A stretch of DNA of 64,000 nucleotides from Limnobacter sp. Its GTDB lineage: Bacteria; Pseudomonadota; Gammaproteobacteria; Burkholderiales; Burkholderiaceae_B. A program made the position numbers and the translations under genes. Of this stretch, positions 25,946 to 35,323 are shown piece after piece. Numbering within the stretch: position 1 is the stretch's first letter; every line of letters begins with the position of its first letter. Location: positions 277,519 to 341,518 of the forward strand of contig JARWZZ010000007.1 of NCBI GenBank assembly GCA_029866125.1. Reading direction: 5' to 3'. Under the pieces are notes generated by a model. The model was not told where the DNA came from. It made no database searches and saw only the letters and a program-made list of their open reading frames with translations.

Positions 25946-28900
25946 TTAAACCAATTGCTTGAACAAATTTTTCATGAACTGAACTCGCTCGGGCACGGCG
26001 GGTATGCTGCGATTGATGCGCAGCTTGTCCGGGCCAGCCAACTTCATGTCTTTTTCTTTTTGAATCATGAGGATGATTTTACCCGGGTCTACTTTGGGCT
26101 TTTGCTCAAAAAGTATCACGGTGGCATCGCTTGAGCTGTCAATCTTTTGAATACCCAAATCCCGTGCAATCAGCCGCAGGCGGTGGGTTTCCAGCAGGGT
26201 CTTGGCTGCGTCGGGCAGCTTGCCAAAGCGGTCAATCAGTTCTTCCTGCACGTAGGCAATGCTGTCTGGGTCTTCGCAACTGGCCAGGCGTTTGTACAAG
26301 GTTAGGCGCTCATGCACATCGCCGCAATAATCTTCAGGCAGCAGGGCGGGGCTGTGCAGGTTGATTTCCACTGTGGCGTTCAAAGGTGAGGTCAAGTCTG
26401 GCTCCTCGCCCCGGCGCAAGCTGCGTACGGCATGGTTCAGCATGTCGGTGTACATCTGGAAGCCCACTTCGTGCACATTCCCGCTTTGGTTGGCGCCCAG
26501 TACCTCGCCGGCACCCCGAATTTCCAAGTCATGCATGGCCAGGTAAAAGCCGGAGCCCAAGTCTTCCATCATGGTGATGGCTTCTAGGCGGCGCTCTGCG
26601 GATTTGCTGAGGCCTTCCTCGTTGTTGACCATGAGGTAAGCATAGGCTTGATGGTGGGAGCGTCCCACACGACCGCGCAACTGGTGCAATTGGGCCAAGC
26701 CGAATTTGTCGGCACGGTGAATCACAATGGTGTTGGCGCTGGGTACGTCAATACCCGTTTCAATGATGGTGGTGCACAGCAACACGTTGAAGCGCTGTTG
26801 GTAAAAGTCGCGCATCACGCGTTCAAGGTCCCGCTCGCCCATTTGCCCGTGGGCAATGCCAATGCGCGCCTCGGGGATCACTCGCTCCAAGGCCTCACGT
26901 CGGTTTTCAATGGTGTCAACTTCGTTGTGCAGATAGTACACCTGCCCGCCGCGTTTCAGTTCTCGCAGCACGGCTTCACGAATGACGGAGTCTGTTTCTC
27001 GGCGTACAAAAGTTTTGATGCTTAAGCGGCGTTGGGGGGCAGTTGCAATGACGGAAAAGTCGCGTATGCCTTCCATGCTCATGGCCAGCGTTCGTGGAAT
27101 TGGGGTGGCTGTGAGTGTAAGCACATCCACCTCGGCACGCAGGTTTTTCAAGCCTTCTTTTTGGCGCACGCCAAAGCGGTGTTCTTCGTCAATAATCACC
27201 AGCCCCAAGCGGGAGAATTCCACATCGGGCGACAACACCTTGTGCGTGCCGATAATGATGTCAGCCTTGCCGGTGTTAATCAGTTCAATGGCTTCTTTGA
27301 TTTCCTTGGTGGATTTGAAGCGTGACAGCTCGACCACTTTAACTGGCCAATCTGAAAACCGGTCTGAGAAGGTCTGAAAATGCTGTTCAGCCAACAGGGT
27401 GGTTGGGGCCAGCAACACCACTTGCTTGCCATCCATCACGCTGACAAAAGCAGCCCGTAAAGCCACTTCGGTTTTACCAAAACCTACGTCGCCACACACC
27501 AAGCGGTCCATGGGGCGCGGGCTTGTCATGTCCGCAATGACTGCGTTGATGGCCGCGGCTTGGTCTGGCGTTTCATCAAAGCCAAATTTTTCTACGAATG
27601 CACCGTAGTCGTCCGCATTCAGTTTGAATTCATAACCTTTACGCAGGGCGCGGCGGGCATACAGGTTTAGCAATTCCGCAGCGGTGTCGCGCACCATCTT
27701 GGCGGCTTTGTTTTTGGCCTTTTCCCACTGGCCAGAACCCAAGGCGTGCACAGGTGCGTTTTCGGGGTCTGCGCCGCTGTAGCGGGCAATCACATGCAGC
27801 TGGGAGACTGGCACAAACAGGTTGGTGCCGTTGGCGTATTCCAAGTGTAAAAATTCGGATGGGCCTTCGCCCAAATCCATGGAGTTCAAACCTTTGTACC
27901 GCCCAATGCCGTGCTGTTGGTGCACCACTGGGTCGCCGATTTTAAGCTCGGACAAGTCCCGCACCATGCTTTCAATGTTGCTGGTGCGTTCTTGTTGGCG
28001 GCGGCCACCCCGTTTTTTGGGGGACAGTGAAAACAGCTCGGTTTCGGTAACAAACGCCACTTGGGCAAGCTGCACTTGCTCGCTGCCCACACCTTGACGC
28101 TTGTAAATGGCAAAGCCAGTGTCCAACGGGGCTGTGGTCAAGATGAAAGGATCTTCCTCCAGCAGCGCCATGGTGAGGTTTTCGGCTTGGCTGGGTTTTA
28201 AGCCATGCTCATTGAAATACTGCAGCAAAGTCTCGCGGCGGCCGTCTGAGGGCGCGGCCACAATCACTTTGTTGAAGGAAACATCGCCTTTGCGATTTAA
28301 CAGGTCTTTGAGTTTGTGCAGTGGATTTTCGGCCCGGCGCTCCACGGCCAAATCGGGCAGGGCGGTACCAAAATACTCGGGTACCAGCGCATTGCGTGCA
28401 TCGGATAAATTGATGCGGGCTGCATCATCAAAGGTTTTGAAAAATTCGTCTGCCCTTAGGTACAACTGGAACGGCGGAAGGATAGGTTTCTGATTGTCTT
28501 TGCTCAGGAAGTCGTAGCGGGACTGGGTTTCTTTCCAAAAAGTTTGGACAGCCTCGTCCACGCCGCCGTGCATAATCATCACCAATGGCCGGCCAGCAGG
28601 CAGGTACTCATTCAACGTGGCGGTGCCTTCGAAAAACAGCGGTAAATAGTATTCAATACCTGCTGAGGCCACGCCGTTGCCCATGTCGCGGTAAATGCCG
28701 ACTTTGGAAGGGTCGCCTTCAAAAAAGTCGCGCCAGCGGCTGCGGAAGTTTTGGCGGGACTGCTCATCCATGGGGTATTCGCGGCCTGGCAGCAAACGCA
28801 TTTCTTTGACCGGGTACAGGCTGCGCTGGGTGTCTACGTCAAATGTTTTGATGGACTCAATTTCATCATCAAACAAATCCAGCCGGTAAGGCACAACTGA

Positions 28901-29437
28901 GCCAGTGGGGAAAAGGTCGATAATCCCCCCACGTATGCAGTATTCACCCGGTGTCATCACTTGGGACACATGGGTATAACCCGCCAAAGTGAGTTGAGTG
29001 CGCAGCTTTTGCTCGTTGAGCTTGTCGCCTGTCTTAAAAAAGAAGGTGGAACCTGCCAAAAACGAGGGGGGGGCCAAACGCTGAATGGCCGTGGAAGCAG
29101 ACACCACCAACACATCCAGATCGCCTTGCTGCAATTGATACAAGGTGGCCAAACGCTCAGACACCAAATCCTGATGGGCTGACAAATTGTCGTAAGGCAA
29201 TGTTTCCCAGTCAGGCAGGTAATGTACTTTGAGCTCGGGGCTAAACTGCCGTATTTCATCTTGCAGGCGTGTTGCATCATGCGGGTTTGCGCAGACCAGC
29301 AGGGTGAGTTTATTGCCAGACATGCCCTGATGAGCAATTTGGGCCAACAAAAAGGCGTCCGCGCTACCCGGTGGATGGGCCAAGCTGAGCTTGTGGCCGG
29401 GTGCAACGTCAAAAGAGGCAGTAAAATGTGAAAACAT
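25946..29437 (-). CDS. mfd: Transcription-repair coupling factor Mfd
   Basis: Displaces RNA polymerase stalled at DNA damage and recruits UvrA. The 1163-residue protein has the UvrB-like N-terminal domain (ATRLQDEIRQFSPELKVHYLPDWETLPYD), the RNA-polymerase-interacting CarD-like domain (LKIGDPVVHQQHGIGRYKGLNSMDLGE, about 495-525) and a RecG-like translocase. In the translocase, Walker A is CGDVGFGKTEVA near residue 650 and the DEEH box (VIIDEEHRFGVRQKE) lies near 745. QLRGRVGRSHHQAYAYLM marks motif VI, and the TRCF C-terminal domain ends the protein. Its start is 53 bp from the divergent ispD start. serB follows on the same strand. uvrC, another nucleotide-excision gene, lies elsewhere in this window. 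Confidence 0.97.
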   Translation of the reverse strand: MFSHFTASFDVAPGHKLSLAHPPGSADAFLLAQIAHQGMSGNKLTLLVCANPHDATRLQDEIRQFSPELKVHYLPDWETLPYDNLSAHQDLVSERLATLYQLQQGDLDVLVVSASTAIQRLAPPSFLAGSTFFFKTGDKLNEQKLRTQLTLAGYTHVSQVMTPGEYCIRGGIIDLFPTGSVVPYRLDLFDDEIESIKTFDVDTQRSLYPVKEMRLLPGREYPMDEQSRQNFRSRWRDFFEGDPSKVGIYRDMGNGVASAGIEYYLPLFFEGTATLNEYLPAGRPLVMIMHGGVDEAVQTFWKETQSRYDFLSKDNQKPILPPFQLYLRADEFFKTFDDAARINLSDARNALVPEYFGTALPDLAVERRAENPLHKLKDLLNRKGDVSFNKVIVAAPSDGRRETLLQYFNEHGLKPSQAENLTMALLEEDPFILTTAPLDTGFAIYKRQGVGSEQVQLAQVAFVTETELFSLSPKKRGGRRQQERTSNIESMVRDLSELKIGDPVVHQQHGIGRYKGLNSMDLGEGPSEFLHLEYANGTNLFVPVSQLHVIARYSGADPENAPVHALGSGQWEKAKNKAAKMVRDTAAELLNLYARRALRKGYEFKLNADDYGAFVEKFGFDETPDQAAAINAVIADMTSPRPMDRLVCGDVGFGKTEVALRAAFVSVMDGKQVVLLAPTTLLAEQHFQTFSDRFSDWPVKVVELSRFKSTKEIKEAIELINTGKADIIIGTHKVLSPDVEFSRLGLVIIDEEHRFGVRQKEGLKNLRAEVDVLTLTATPIPRTLAMSMEGIRDFSVIATAPQRRLSIKTFVRRETDSVIREAVLRELKRGGQVYYLHNEVDTIENRREALERVIPEARIGIAHGQMGERDLERVMRDFYQQRFNVLLCTTIIETGIDVPSANTIVIHRADKFGLAQLHQLRGRVGRSHHQAYAYLMVNNEEGLSKSAERRLEAITMMEDLGSGFYLAMHDLEIRGAGEVLGANQSGNVHEVGFQMYTDMLNHAVRSLRRGEEPDLTSPLNATVEINLHSPALLPEDYCGDVHERLTLYKRLASCEDPDSIAYVQEELIDRFGKLPDAAKTLLETHRLRLIARDLGIQKIDSSSDATVILFEQKPKVDPGKIILMIQKEKDMKLAGPDKLRINRSIPAVPERVQFMKNLFKQLV

Positions 29438-29490
29438 GGGCGGTATTATACGGCCCCTTCTGCATGATTAGGATTTTAGGATTTCGAGCG

Positions 29491-30246
29491 ATGCCATCTC
29501 AGGCGAATAAAAAACCAAATTACATTGGACTGGTGCCAGCAGGTGGGGCTGGCCAGCGTTTTGGTGGCCCAGTGCCCAAACAATACGCATCTTTGGGTGC
29601 GGCTCGGGTGATTGAGCACAGCGTTCAAGCTTTGTTGGCGGACGAGCGTGTGGCCCGTGTGTATGTGGTGGTGTCTGAAAATGATGAGCTGGCAGAAGTG
29701 CTGTTTGAGGGCAAACCCCAGGTCAAAATTCTGAAGCTGGCAGGTAAAGAGCGTGTAAACACCGTGTTGAATGCGCTTAACCACCTGATTGAAAACATGT
29801 TGATCAATGACACGGACTGGGTACTTGTGCATGATGCTGCACGGCCCGGGCTGGCGTTGGATGATTTGACCCGGTTGATTGATGTGGCGTCTGAACATGT
29901 GGCGGGTGGCCTTTTGGCATTGCAAATGCCCGATACGCTGAAAAAAGCGGAAACGACCGAAGAGGGGGAGGTGATCTCTCGCACCACGGTATCCCGTGAG
30001 GGTATTTGGGCTGCGCAAACGCCGCAGATGTTCCGCGCACAGGCCTTGAGTTTGGCGTTGACTGAGTGTTTGTACAAAGGCATGGCGGTGACGGACGAAG
30101 CCAGTGCGATTGAGGCCATGGGCATTAGCCCCTTGCTGATTGAGGGCCGCCTTGAAAACATGAAAATTACCCGTCCAAATGATTTGTCCTTGGTGGCGCG
30201 GTTGATGGGTATTGGAATAACAGTTCCCGGAGCCCGAAATGAATGA
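29491..30246 (+). CDS. ispD: 2-C-methyl-D-erythritol 4-phosphate cytidylyltransferase IspD
   Basis: Third step of the MEP isoprenoid pathway, transferring CMP from CTP to methylerythritol phosphate. The 251-residue protein has the CTP-binding motif [18 protein letters not shown] (about residues 14-31), VLVHDAARP (metal/ribose contact) and the C-terminal [12 protein letters not shown] and [10 protein letters not shown]. Start at the ATG of [16 protein letters not shown]; an upstream in-frame start at 29428 would overlap the divergent mfd gene. The stop overlaps the ispF start by 8 bp, indicating translational coupling of two consecutive-pathway enzymes. Confidence 0.95.
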   Translation: MPSQANKKPNYIGLVPAGGAGQRFGGPVPKQYASLGAARVIEHSVQALLADERVARVYVVVSENDELAEVLFEGKPQVKILKLAGKERVNTVLNALNHLIENMLINDTDWVLVHDAARPGLALDDLTRLIDVASEHVAGGLLALQMPDTLKKAETTEEGEVISRTTVSREGIWAAQTPQMFRAQALSLALTECLYKGMAVTDEASAIEAMGISPLLIEGRLENMKITRPNDLSLVARLMGIGITVPGARNE

Positions 30247-30733
30247 GCTTCACAACCTGAGGGTCGGGCAGGGCTATGATGTACACCGCTTGGTGGAAGG
30301 GCGAAAGCTGATTTTAGGTGGCGTGGAAATTGAATCCCCAGTGGGTTTGCTGGGCCACTCTGATGCGGATGCCTTGCTGCATGCCATTACTGACGCCATT
30401 TTAGGGGCTTGTGGGCAAGGCGACATTGGTCGGCATTTTTCAGATTCCGACCCCATTTATGAAGGCGCGGACAGTGCTGTGCTGCTTCAAAAAACTTTGG
30501 CTTTGACTCAAAGTTTGGGTTTTACCCTGATTAACGTAGACAGCACGGTGATTTGCCAAAGTCCAAAATTGAGCCCTGTGATGGCGCAAATGCATCAGCG
30601 TCTGGCTGAGATTTGCAATTTGCCAATGGGGCAGGTCAACATCAAGGCCAAAACCAACGAGAAATTGGGTTATTTAGGCCGGCAAGAGGCCATTGAGGCC
30701 CAAGCGGTGGTGTTGATGGTGAAGGGGAAGTAG
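30239..30733 (+). CDS. ispF: 2-C-methyl-D-erythritol 2,4-cyclodiphosphate synthase IspF
   Basis: Fifth step of the MEP pathway; it releases CMP to form the cyclic diphosphate. Length 164. Signature motifs are [19 protein letters not shown] (metal ligands Asp and His), [33 protein letters not shown] and [14 protein letters not shown], with [19 protein letters not shown] near the C-terminus. It overlaps ispD by 8 bp; the tsaB GTG overlaps its stop, so ispD-ispF-tsaB-rimI-UDG looks like one transcription unit. Confidence 0.97.
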   Translation: MNELHNLRVGQGYDVHRLVEGRKLILGGVEIESPVGLLGHSDADALLHAITDAILGACGQGDIGRHFSDSDPIYEGADSAVLLQKTLALTQSLGFTLINVDSTVICQSPKLSPVMAQMHQRLAEICNLPMGQVNIKAKTNEKLGYLGRQEAIEAQAVVLMVKGK

Positions 30734-31545
30734 TGTTAGCGCAGTCTGAAGTTCAGCCCTTTGTTTTAGGAATTTCCACCAGCGCCGGGATTGCGCAGGT
30801 GTGTGCTTTGGCTTTGCCACCAACCCCGGTTGTGCACTGGTCTCAATGGCCGGATATTCCTATTCATTTTGAGTTTGAGATCACAGACTACAAACAACAA
30901 TCATTGCAGCTTCTGCCCCTTTTGCTGGAACACATGGCCCAGGCTGATGTGACGGGTGAGGGCTGTAAAGGCATTGCTTGCAACATTGGCCCCGGTGGCT
31001 TTACCAGCTTAAGGACCGCTTGCGGCGTGGCACAGGGCTTGGCCACCGCATGGGCTTGTGGGGTTTTGCCCGTTAGCAGTTTTGAGTGCATGGCGGCTGA
31101 ATTTGCTTTACAGGGTGGGGATTTGGCTCAGCCTTTGGCCTGTTACATGGATGCGCGCCTGCAAGAATTTTATGCCGCAGTCTTGGCTTGGGCGCCCGTT
31201 CAATCCAATTCATCTGGTTTTGAAATGCTGCGTAATCCCTGCCAAATCAAGGCGAATGGGGCTGAAGTGCAGTTGTTTTCTGAGTCGCAACCCTCATTGC
31301 CAGTACCCCCCTTAAAATTGATTGATCAAGCCGCCTGCACAATTCTGCAAGGCCAGGGTGAGGGCCATGCTGACGTGGACTGGCAGGTGGTTAGCCCGAG
31401 TGCACGGGGGCTAGCCGTGTTAGGCGTTTTGGCTGCACAGGCAGGTAAGCTCCAAGAGCCATTTGTACTGCAGCCCCTGTATGTGAGGGAAAAAGTGGCC
31501 CAAACCACTTCGGAAAGATTGGCGGCGCGAGATGTCGGTATTTAG
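30733..31545 (+). CDS. tsaB: tRNA threonylcarbamoyladenosine biosynthesis protein TsaB
   Basis: Scaffold partner of TsaD in forming the t6A37 modification of ANN-decoding tRNAs. The motif CNIGPGGFTSLRTACGVAQGLATAW corresponds to the family signature GPGSFTGLR...GLA. LACYMDARLQEFYAAV and a C-terminal LYVREKVA, which precedes the usual family end, are also present. At 270 residues it is somewhat longer than E. coli TsaB (about 231), with an extra stretch around 165-205. GTG start overlapping the ispF stop; the 3' end overlaps rimI by 14 bp. Confidence 0.9.
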   Translation: MLAQSEVQPFVLGISTSAGIAQVCALALPPTPVVHWSQWPDIPIHFEFEITDYKQQSLQLLPLLLEHMAQADVTGEGCKGIACNIGPGGFTSLRTACGVAQGLATAWACGVLPVSSFECMAAEFALQGGDLAQPLACYMDARLQEFYAAVLAWAPVQSNSSGFEMLRNPCQIKANGAEVQLFSESQPSLPVPPLKLIDQAACTILQGQGEGHADVDWQVVSPSARGLAVLGVLAAQAGKLQEPFVLQPLYVREKVAQTTSERLAARDVGI

Positions 31546-31990
31546 TATTCGCCCAATGAGTGAAACCGATGTGGCTGCTGTGTGTTTGGTTGAGCAGCAG
31601 ATCTACGAGTTTCCGTGGACCCAAAAGAATTTCATTGATTCCATTCAAGCCGGTTATGAGGCCCATTGCATGTGGATCGACTATTCGCTGGCAGGGTACG
31701 TCATCATGATGCCTGTGCTGGACGAGTACCATTTGCTGAATATTTCAATACGCGCTGATTTGCAGGGGCAGGGCATGGGGAGGCAGCTGCTTCAATGGGG
31801 CATTGGGCGAGGGCGCTCCGCAGGCATGCAGGGTATGCTGCTGGAGGTACGTCCTACCAATGAATCTGCCCGCAGCCTTTACGAATCTGAAGGCTTTAAA
31901 TTGGTGGGCACGCGTAAAAACTATTACCCCAGTAAAGACGGTCGTGAAGATGCGCTGGTGCTTTTCAAACGTTTTCAACAGATGCTCTAG
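31532..31990 (+). CDS. rimI: Ribosomal protein alanine N-acetyltransferase RimI
   Basis: GNAT-family N-terminal acetyltransferase for ribosomal protein S18. The 152-residue fold shows the acetyl-CoA loop RADLQGQGMGRQLLQWGI (Q/RxxGxG/A) and the C-terminal signature LEVRPTNESARSLYESEGFKLVGTRKNYYP with EDALVL, typical of RimI. The start overlaps tsaB by 14 bp; the UDG gene follows after 9 bp. tsaB-rimI pairing is widespread and supports both calls. Confidence 0.95.
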   Translation: MSVFSIRPMSETDVAAVCLVEQQIYEFPWTQKNFIDSIQAGYEAHCMWIDYSLAGYVIMMPVLDEYHLLNISIRADLQGQGMGRQLLQWGIGRGRSAGMQGMLLEVRPTNESARSLYESEGFKLVGTRKNYYPSKDGREDALVLFKRFQQML

Positions 31991-31999
31991 GAACCCTCA

Positions 32000-32758
32000 G
32001 TGAGTGATTCAACAAACAATGCAGTGAATGAGTCCAAACTGTTTCAGGTCATGGGTTTGGGGCCGCTTTGGGAGCCAAGGGATGGCAACGCTCAAGGCCC
32101 TCAGCAGCCTGTGGCGATTGACGGTGGGCCCCCATCGAATGAGTCATCAGCAGGTGAATTATCTGTGGAAGGGTTACAAGAGGTGAAGTCCTCACTACCC
32201 ACGCTGGAGGAACTTGCCATTCAAGTGTCATCCTGCCAAGCCTGTGGATTGTGCAAAACCCGCAAGCAAACCGTGTTCTCGGCTGGCGTTGCTCGAAGTG
32301 ATTTGATGGTCATTGGCGAAGCCCCGGGCGCAGATGAGGACGCACAAGGTGAGCCATTTGTGGGCCGCGCAGGCCAGTTGTTGGACAAAATGCTAAAGGC
32401 CGTGGATCGCAGCCGAAGCCAGAATGTGTACATTGCCAATGTGCTGAAATGCAGGCCACCGGGCAACCGAAACCCCGAACCGGCAGAAATTGCCAGTTGT
32501 TCGCCTTATTTGATGCAACAAATTGAGCTGAGCAAACCCAAAGCTTTGTTACTGGTCGGCAGTTTTGCGATACGTACGCTTTTGAACACTCAAGACGCCG
32601 TGGGTAAAGTCAGAGGGCGTGTGCACCAGGTGCAGGTGGGCGGTATAACCCTACCCACTGTTGCAAGTTACCACCCTGCTTACCTGTTGCGTAACCCAGT
32701 GGAAAAGCGAAAGTCTTGGGAGGACTTGCAGTTGCTTCAGTCTTTATTGAAGGCTTGA
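32000..32758 (+). CDS. Family 4 uracil-DNA glycosylase (Fe-S)
   Basis: Removes uracil from DNA. The Fe-S ligands expected for family 4 are present: C82 and C85 (CxxC in ACGLCKTRK), C151 (LKCRPPGNR) and C167, with the last two separated by 15 residues as in the thermophile enzymes. Catalytic motifs are [24 protein letters not shown] and the His in [11 protein letters not shown]. About 70 N-terminal residues are low-complexity (Pro, Gly, Gln, Ser) and poorly conserved, a common addition in Burkholderiales. GTG start. A second UDG of another family lies at 59257. Confidence 0.92.
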   Translation: MSDSTNNAVNESKLFQVMGLGPLWEPRDGNAQGPQQPVAIDGGPPSNESSAGELSVEGLQEVKSSLPTLEELAIQVSSCQACGLCKTRKQTVFSAGVARSDLMVIGEAPGADEDAQGEPFVGRAGQLLDKMLKAVDRSRSQNVYIANVLKCRPPGNRNPEPAEIASCSPYLMQQIELSKPKALLLVGSFAIRTLLNTQDAVGKVRGRVHQVQVGGITLPTVASYHPAYLLRNPVEKRKSWEDLQLLQSLLKA

Positions 32759-32785
32759 TGGGTTGAATAAGCTCAGTGAGACAAC

Positions 32786-34063
32786 TCAGTGCACCACACC
32801 CACTGGCTTTTCTTCGCCAATCAAGGATTCCACGTTGTACATGCGCTGATTGTAACGGTGGCGCAAAATCATCAAAAACATGGACGCCATCACAAAGAAT
32901 CCAAACAACAGGATTACGTCGTTCACATGCACGTCTAAGCTGATCAGCACAGCATAAAGGCCCAACATCACAAGTACAGAAATATTCTCATTGAAATTTT
33001 GAATGGCAATCGAACGGCCAGCCGACATCAACACATGTCCGCGGTGCTGCAGTAGCGCGTTCATCGGCACCACAAAAAAGCCACTCAAAGCTCCAATGAC
33101 TACAATCAGCATGTAAGCCATGTTCAACTCGTTCACCAACGTCATCATCATGGTGACGGCGCCCATTGCAATCCCCATGGGCAACACCAGCATCGACTTT
33201 TTAAGTGGAATGTATCTGGCGGCAACAATTGCACCGCCCGCCACGCCAAAAGCACACACGCCTTGCAAAATAGCACCTTTGTCCAAAGACAAATCCAAGG
33301 CCACCGAAGCCCATTTCAAAACAATAAATTGCAGCGTTGCCCCAGCACCCCAAAACAGCGTGGTTACACCGAGGGAAATTTGCCCTAAGCGGTCAGACCA
33401 TAGTTTTTTCACGCAGCCGTAGAAGTTGCGGGTCATGATGATGGGGTGGTTCAGTTGGGATTCGTATTTCGCGCCGGTTAGCGGTATACGCAAGTTGAAA
33501 ATGGCTGCGATTACATAGCCCAGTGCAATCACCAAAATTGCGGCTTCGGCTGGGGTGTCCAAGCGTGGAGTAATGCCCGGAATATGTAGTTTCATCAGGT
33601 ACTCGGCTGTGCCGGGCGCAATCAGAATACCACCAACCACCGTGCCCATAATGATGGACATCACGGTCAAACCCTCAATCCAGCCATTGGCCTCCACCAA
33701 TTTGTCATGGGGCAATAACTCAGTCAGGATACCGTACTTTGCTGGCGAATAAGCCGCAGCACCAAGCCCCACAACGGCGTAAGCCAACAGCGGGTGGCTT
33801 CCAGCAAACATCATCAGGCAACCACCAATCTTGATGGTGTTGGTGACAAACATCACCCGCCCTTTGGGAAAGGTGTCAGCAAATGCACCTACAAACGGCG
33901 CAAGTATGACATAAGACACCACGAAAAAAAGCTTCAATAGCGGGGTCATCCACTCAGGGGAATGAAGCTGGAATAGGAGTGCGATGGCCGCGATGAGCAG
34001 CGCATTGTCAGCCAGCGACGAAAAAAATTGCGCCGCCATAATGGTGTAGAAGCCGGGTTTCAT
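32786..34063 (-). CDS. lplT: Lysophospholipid transporter LplT (MFS)
   Basis: Major-facilitator membrane protein that flips lysophospholipids across the inner membrane for reacylation. The 425-residue sequence has about 12 hydrophobic helices. The first transmembrane segments carry the LplT start FYTIMAAQFFSSLADNALLIAAIALL, then FADTFPKGRVMFVTN and VGLGAAAYSPAKYGILTELLPHDKLVEANGWIEGLTV, typical of the family. The Aas acyltransferase partner found beside or fused to LplT in enterics is not adjacent here. It is divergent from alr. Confidence 0.92.
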   Translation of the reverse strand: MKPGFYTIMAAQFFSSLADNALLIAAIALLFQLHSPEWMTPLLKLFFVVSYVILAPFVGAFADTFPKGRVMFVTNTIKIGGCLMMFAGSHPLLAYAVVGLGAAAYSPAKYGILTELLPHDKLVEANGWIEGLTVMSIIMGTVVGGILIAPGTAEYLMKLHIPGITPRLDTPAEAAILVIALGYVIAAIFNLRIPLTGAKYESQLNHPIIMTRNFYGCVKKLWSDRLGQISLGVTTLFWGAGATLQFIVLKWASVALDLSLDKGAILQGVCAFGVAGGAIVAARYIPLKKSMLVLPMGIAMGAVTMMMTLVNELNMAYMLIVVIGALSGFFVVPMNALLQHRGHVLMSAGRSIAIQNFNENISVLVMLGLYAVLISLDVHVNDVILLFGFFVMASMFLMILRHRYNQRMYNVESLIGEEKPVGVVH

Positions 34064-34207
34064 GCGATGGTTAATCGGGTGCTTGCAGTAATTTGGGCAC
34101 CTCGTTTTGTCGACTCGTTGAATGCTATGGAGCCGTTATATCATATCCAGACGGCAAGAATATAAAGCATTGCCAATTCACCCCTTGTCTCATTGATTAA
34201 CAATTAC

Positions 34208-35311
34208 ATGTCCCGACCTATCCGAGCCATCATCTGTAAGTCTGCTTTGGCTCACAACATCCAGCTGATTCAATCCAGAAACCCCGATAAACACTGCATG
34301 GCGGTGGTGAAGGCCGACGCCTACGGCCATCGGTTAAATGCAGTCATTGATGGGCTCAAGCCTGCAGATGGTTTGGCCATCCTCGAAATTCACAAGGCTG
34401 TGGAGCTGCGGCAACTGGGTTGGACAAAGCCCATCCTGTTGCTGGAAGGCTTGTTTCATCTTGATGACTTCAAGTTGGCGATTGAACACCAATTGGACTG
34501 GGTTATTCATTGCCAAGCGCAATTGGACTTTTTGGTCCAATGCACGGCTGCCCAGGTGTCAAGCTACCGCCCCCGTATTTACCTCAAACTCAACACAGGC
34601 ATGAATCGCTTGGGATTCCCGATTGCGCAGGCCCCTCAAGCCATTGCGCAATTGGATGCTTGGGCCAAAGCGCTTGGTTGCCCAAGCCCCGTGTTGATGA
34701 CGCACTTCGCCAATGCAGATGCCCCCACAGACCAACAAAACGGCGTAGAGGTTCAAGCCCAGCACCAAGCCTTGTTCAAACTCAAACCGGCTGATTGGGC
34801 CAGTAGCCTAGGAAACTCTGCTGGGGCATTGAATTGGTCCGCACTTTCTGGAGACATCATCCGGCCAGGCATCGCCATTTACGGTGCCAGCCCCGGCCCT
34901 TTGGATGCAGCCAGTTATGGCTTAAAGCCGGTGATGGAATTTCAAACCGAAGTGATTGCGCTCCAAGACGTGCCCAAAGGCGCTAAGGTTGGCTATGGCT
35001 CGCGTTGGCAAGCACCACGTGATTCAAAAATTGCTGTCATTGCCTGCGGTTATGCCGATGGCTACCCCCGCCATGCCCCCGACTGCACTCCAGTTGTGGT
35101 CAATGGCCAAATGGCTGCATTGGCTGGGCGGGTGTCGATGGACATGATGACCGTGGACATCACAGGCCTGCATGGCATTCAAACTGGCAGCACGGTTGAG
35201 TTGTGGGGTAATCAGTTACCCGTGGATGTGGTGGCGCAACAGGCCGGTACCATCTCGTATGAATTACTGTGTGCCCTTGCGCCCCGGGTGCCTTTTACCC
35301 TCAAGGATTAA
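34208..35311 (+). CDS. alr: Alanine racemase
   Basis: PLP enzyme making D-alanine for peptidoglycan. The PLP lysine is K35 in AVVKADAYGH. The second catalytic base lies in the C-terminal domain (VGYGSRWQAP), near CGYADGYPRHAP, and GRVSMDMMTVDIT is a further signature. The NGLT-like active-site stretch KLNTGMNRLGFP is present. Length 367. The ATG at 34208 is chosen over a TTG at 34193. radA follows 12 bp downstream; lplT-alr-radA is a known Burkholderiales arrangement. Confidence 0.96.
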   Translation: MSRPIRAIICKSALAHNIQLIQSRNPDKHCMAVVKADAYGHRLNAVIDGLKPADGLAILEIHKAVELRQLGWTKPILLLEGLFHLDDFKLAIEHQLDWVIHCQAQLDFLVQCTAAQVSSYRPRIYLKLNTGMNRLGFPIAQAPQAIAQLDAWAKALGCPSPVLMTHFANADAPTDQQNGVEVQAQHQALFKLKPADWASSLGNSAGALNWSALSGDIIRPGIAIYGASPGPLDAASYGLKPVMEFQTEVIALQDVPKGAKVGYGSRWQAPRDSKIAVIACGYADGYPRHAPDCTPVVVNGQMAALAGRVSMDMMTVDITGLHGIQTGSTVELWGNQLPVDVVAQQAGTISYELLCALAPRVPFTLKD

Positions 35312-35323
35312 AAACCAAACACC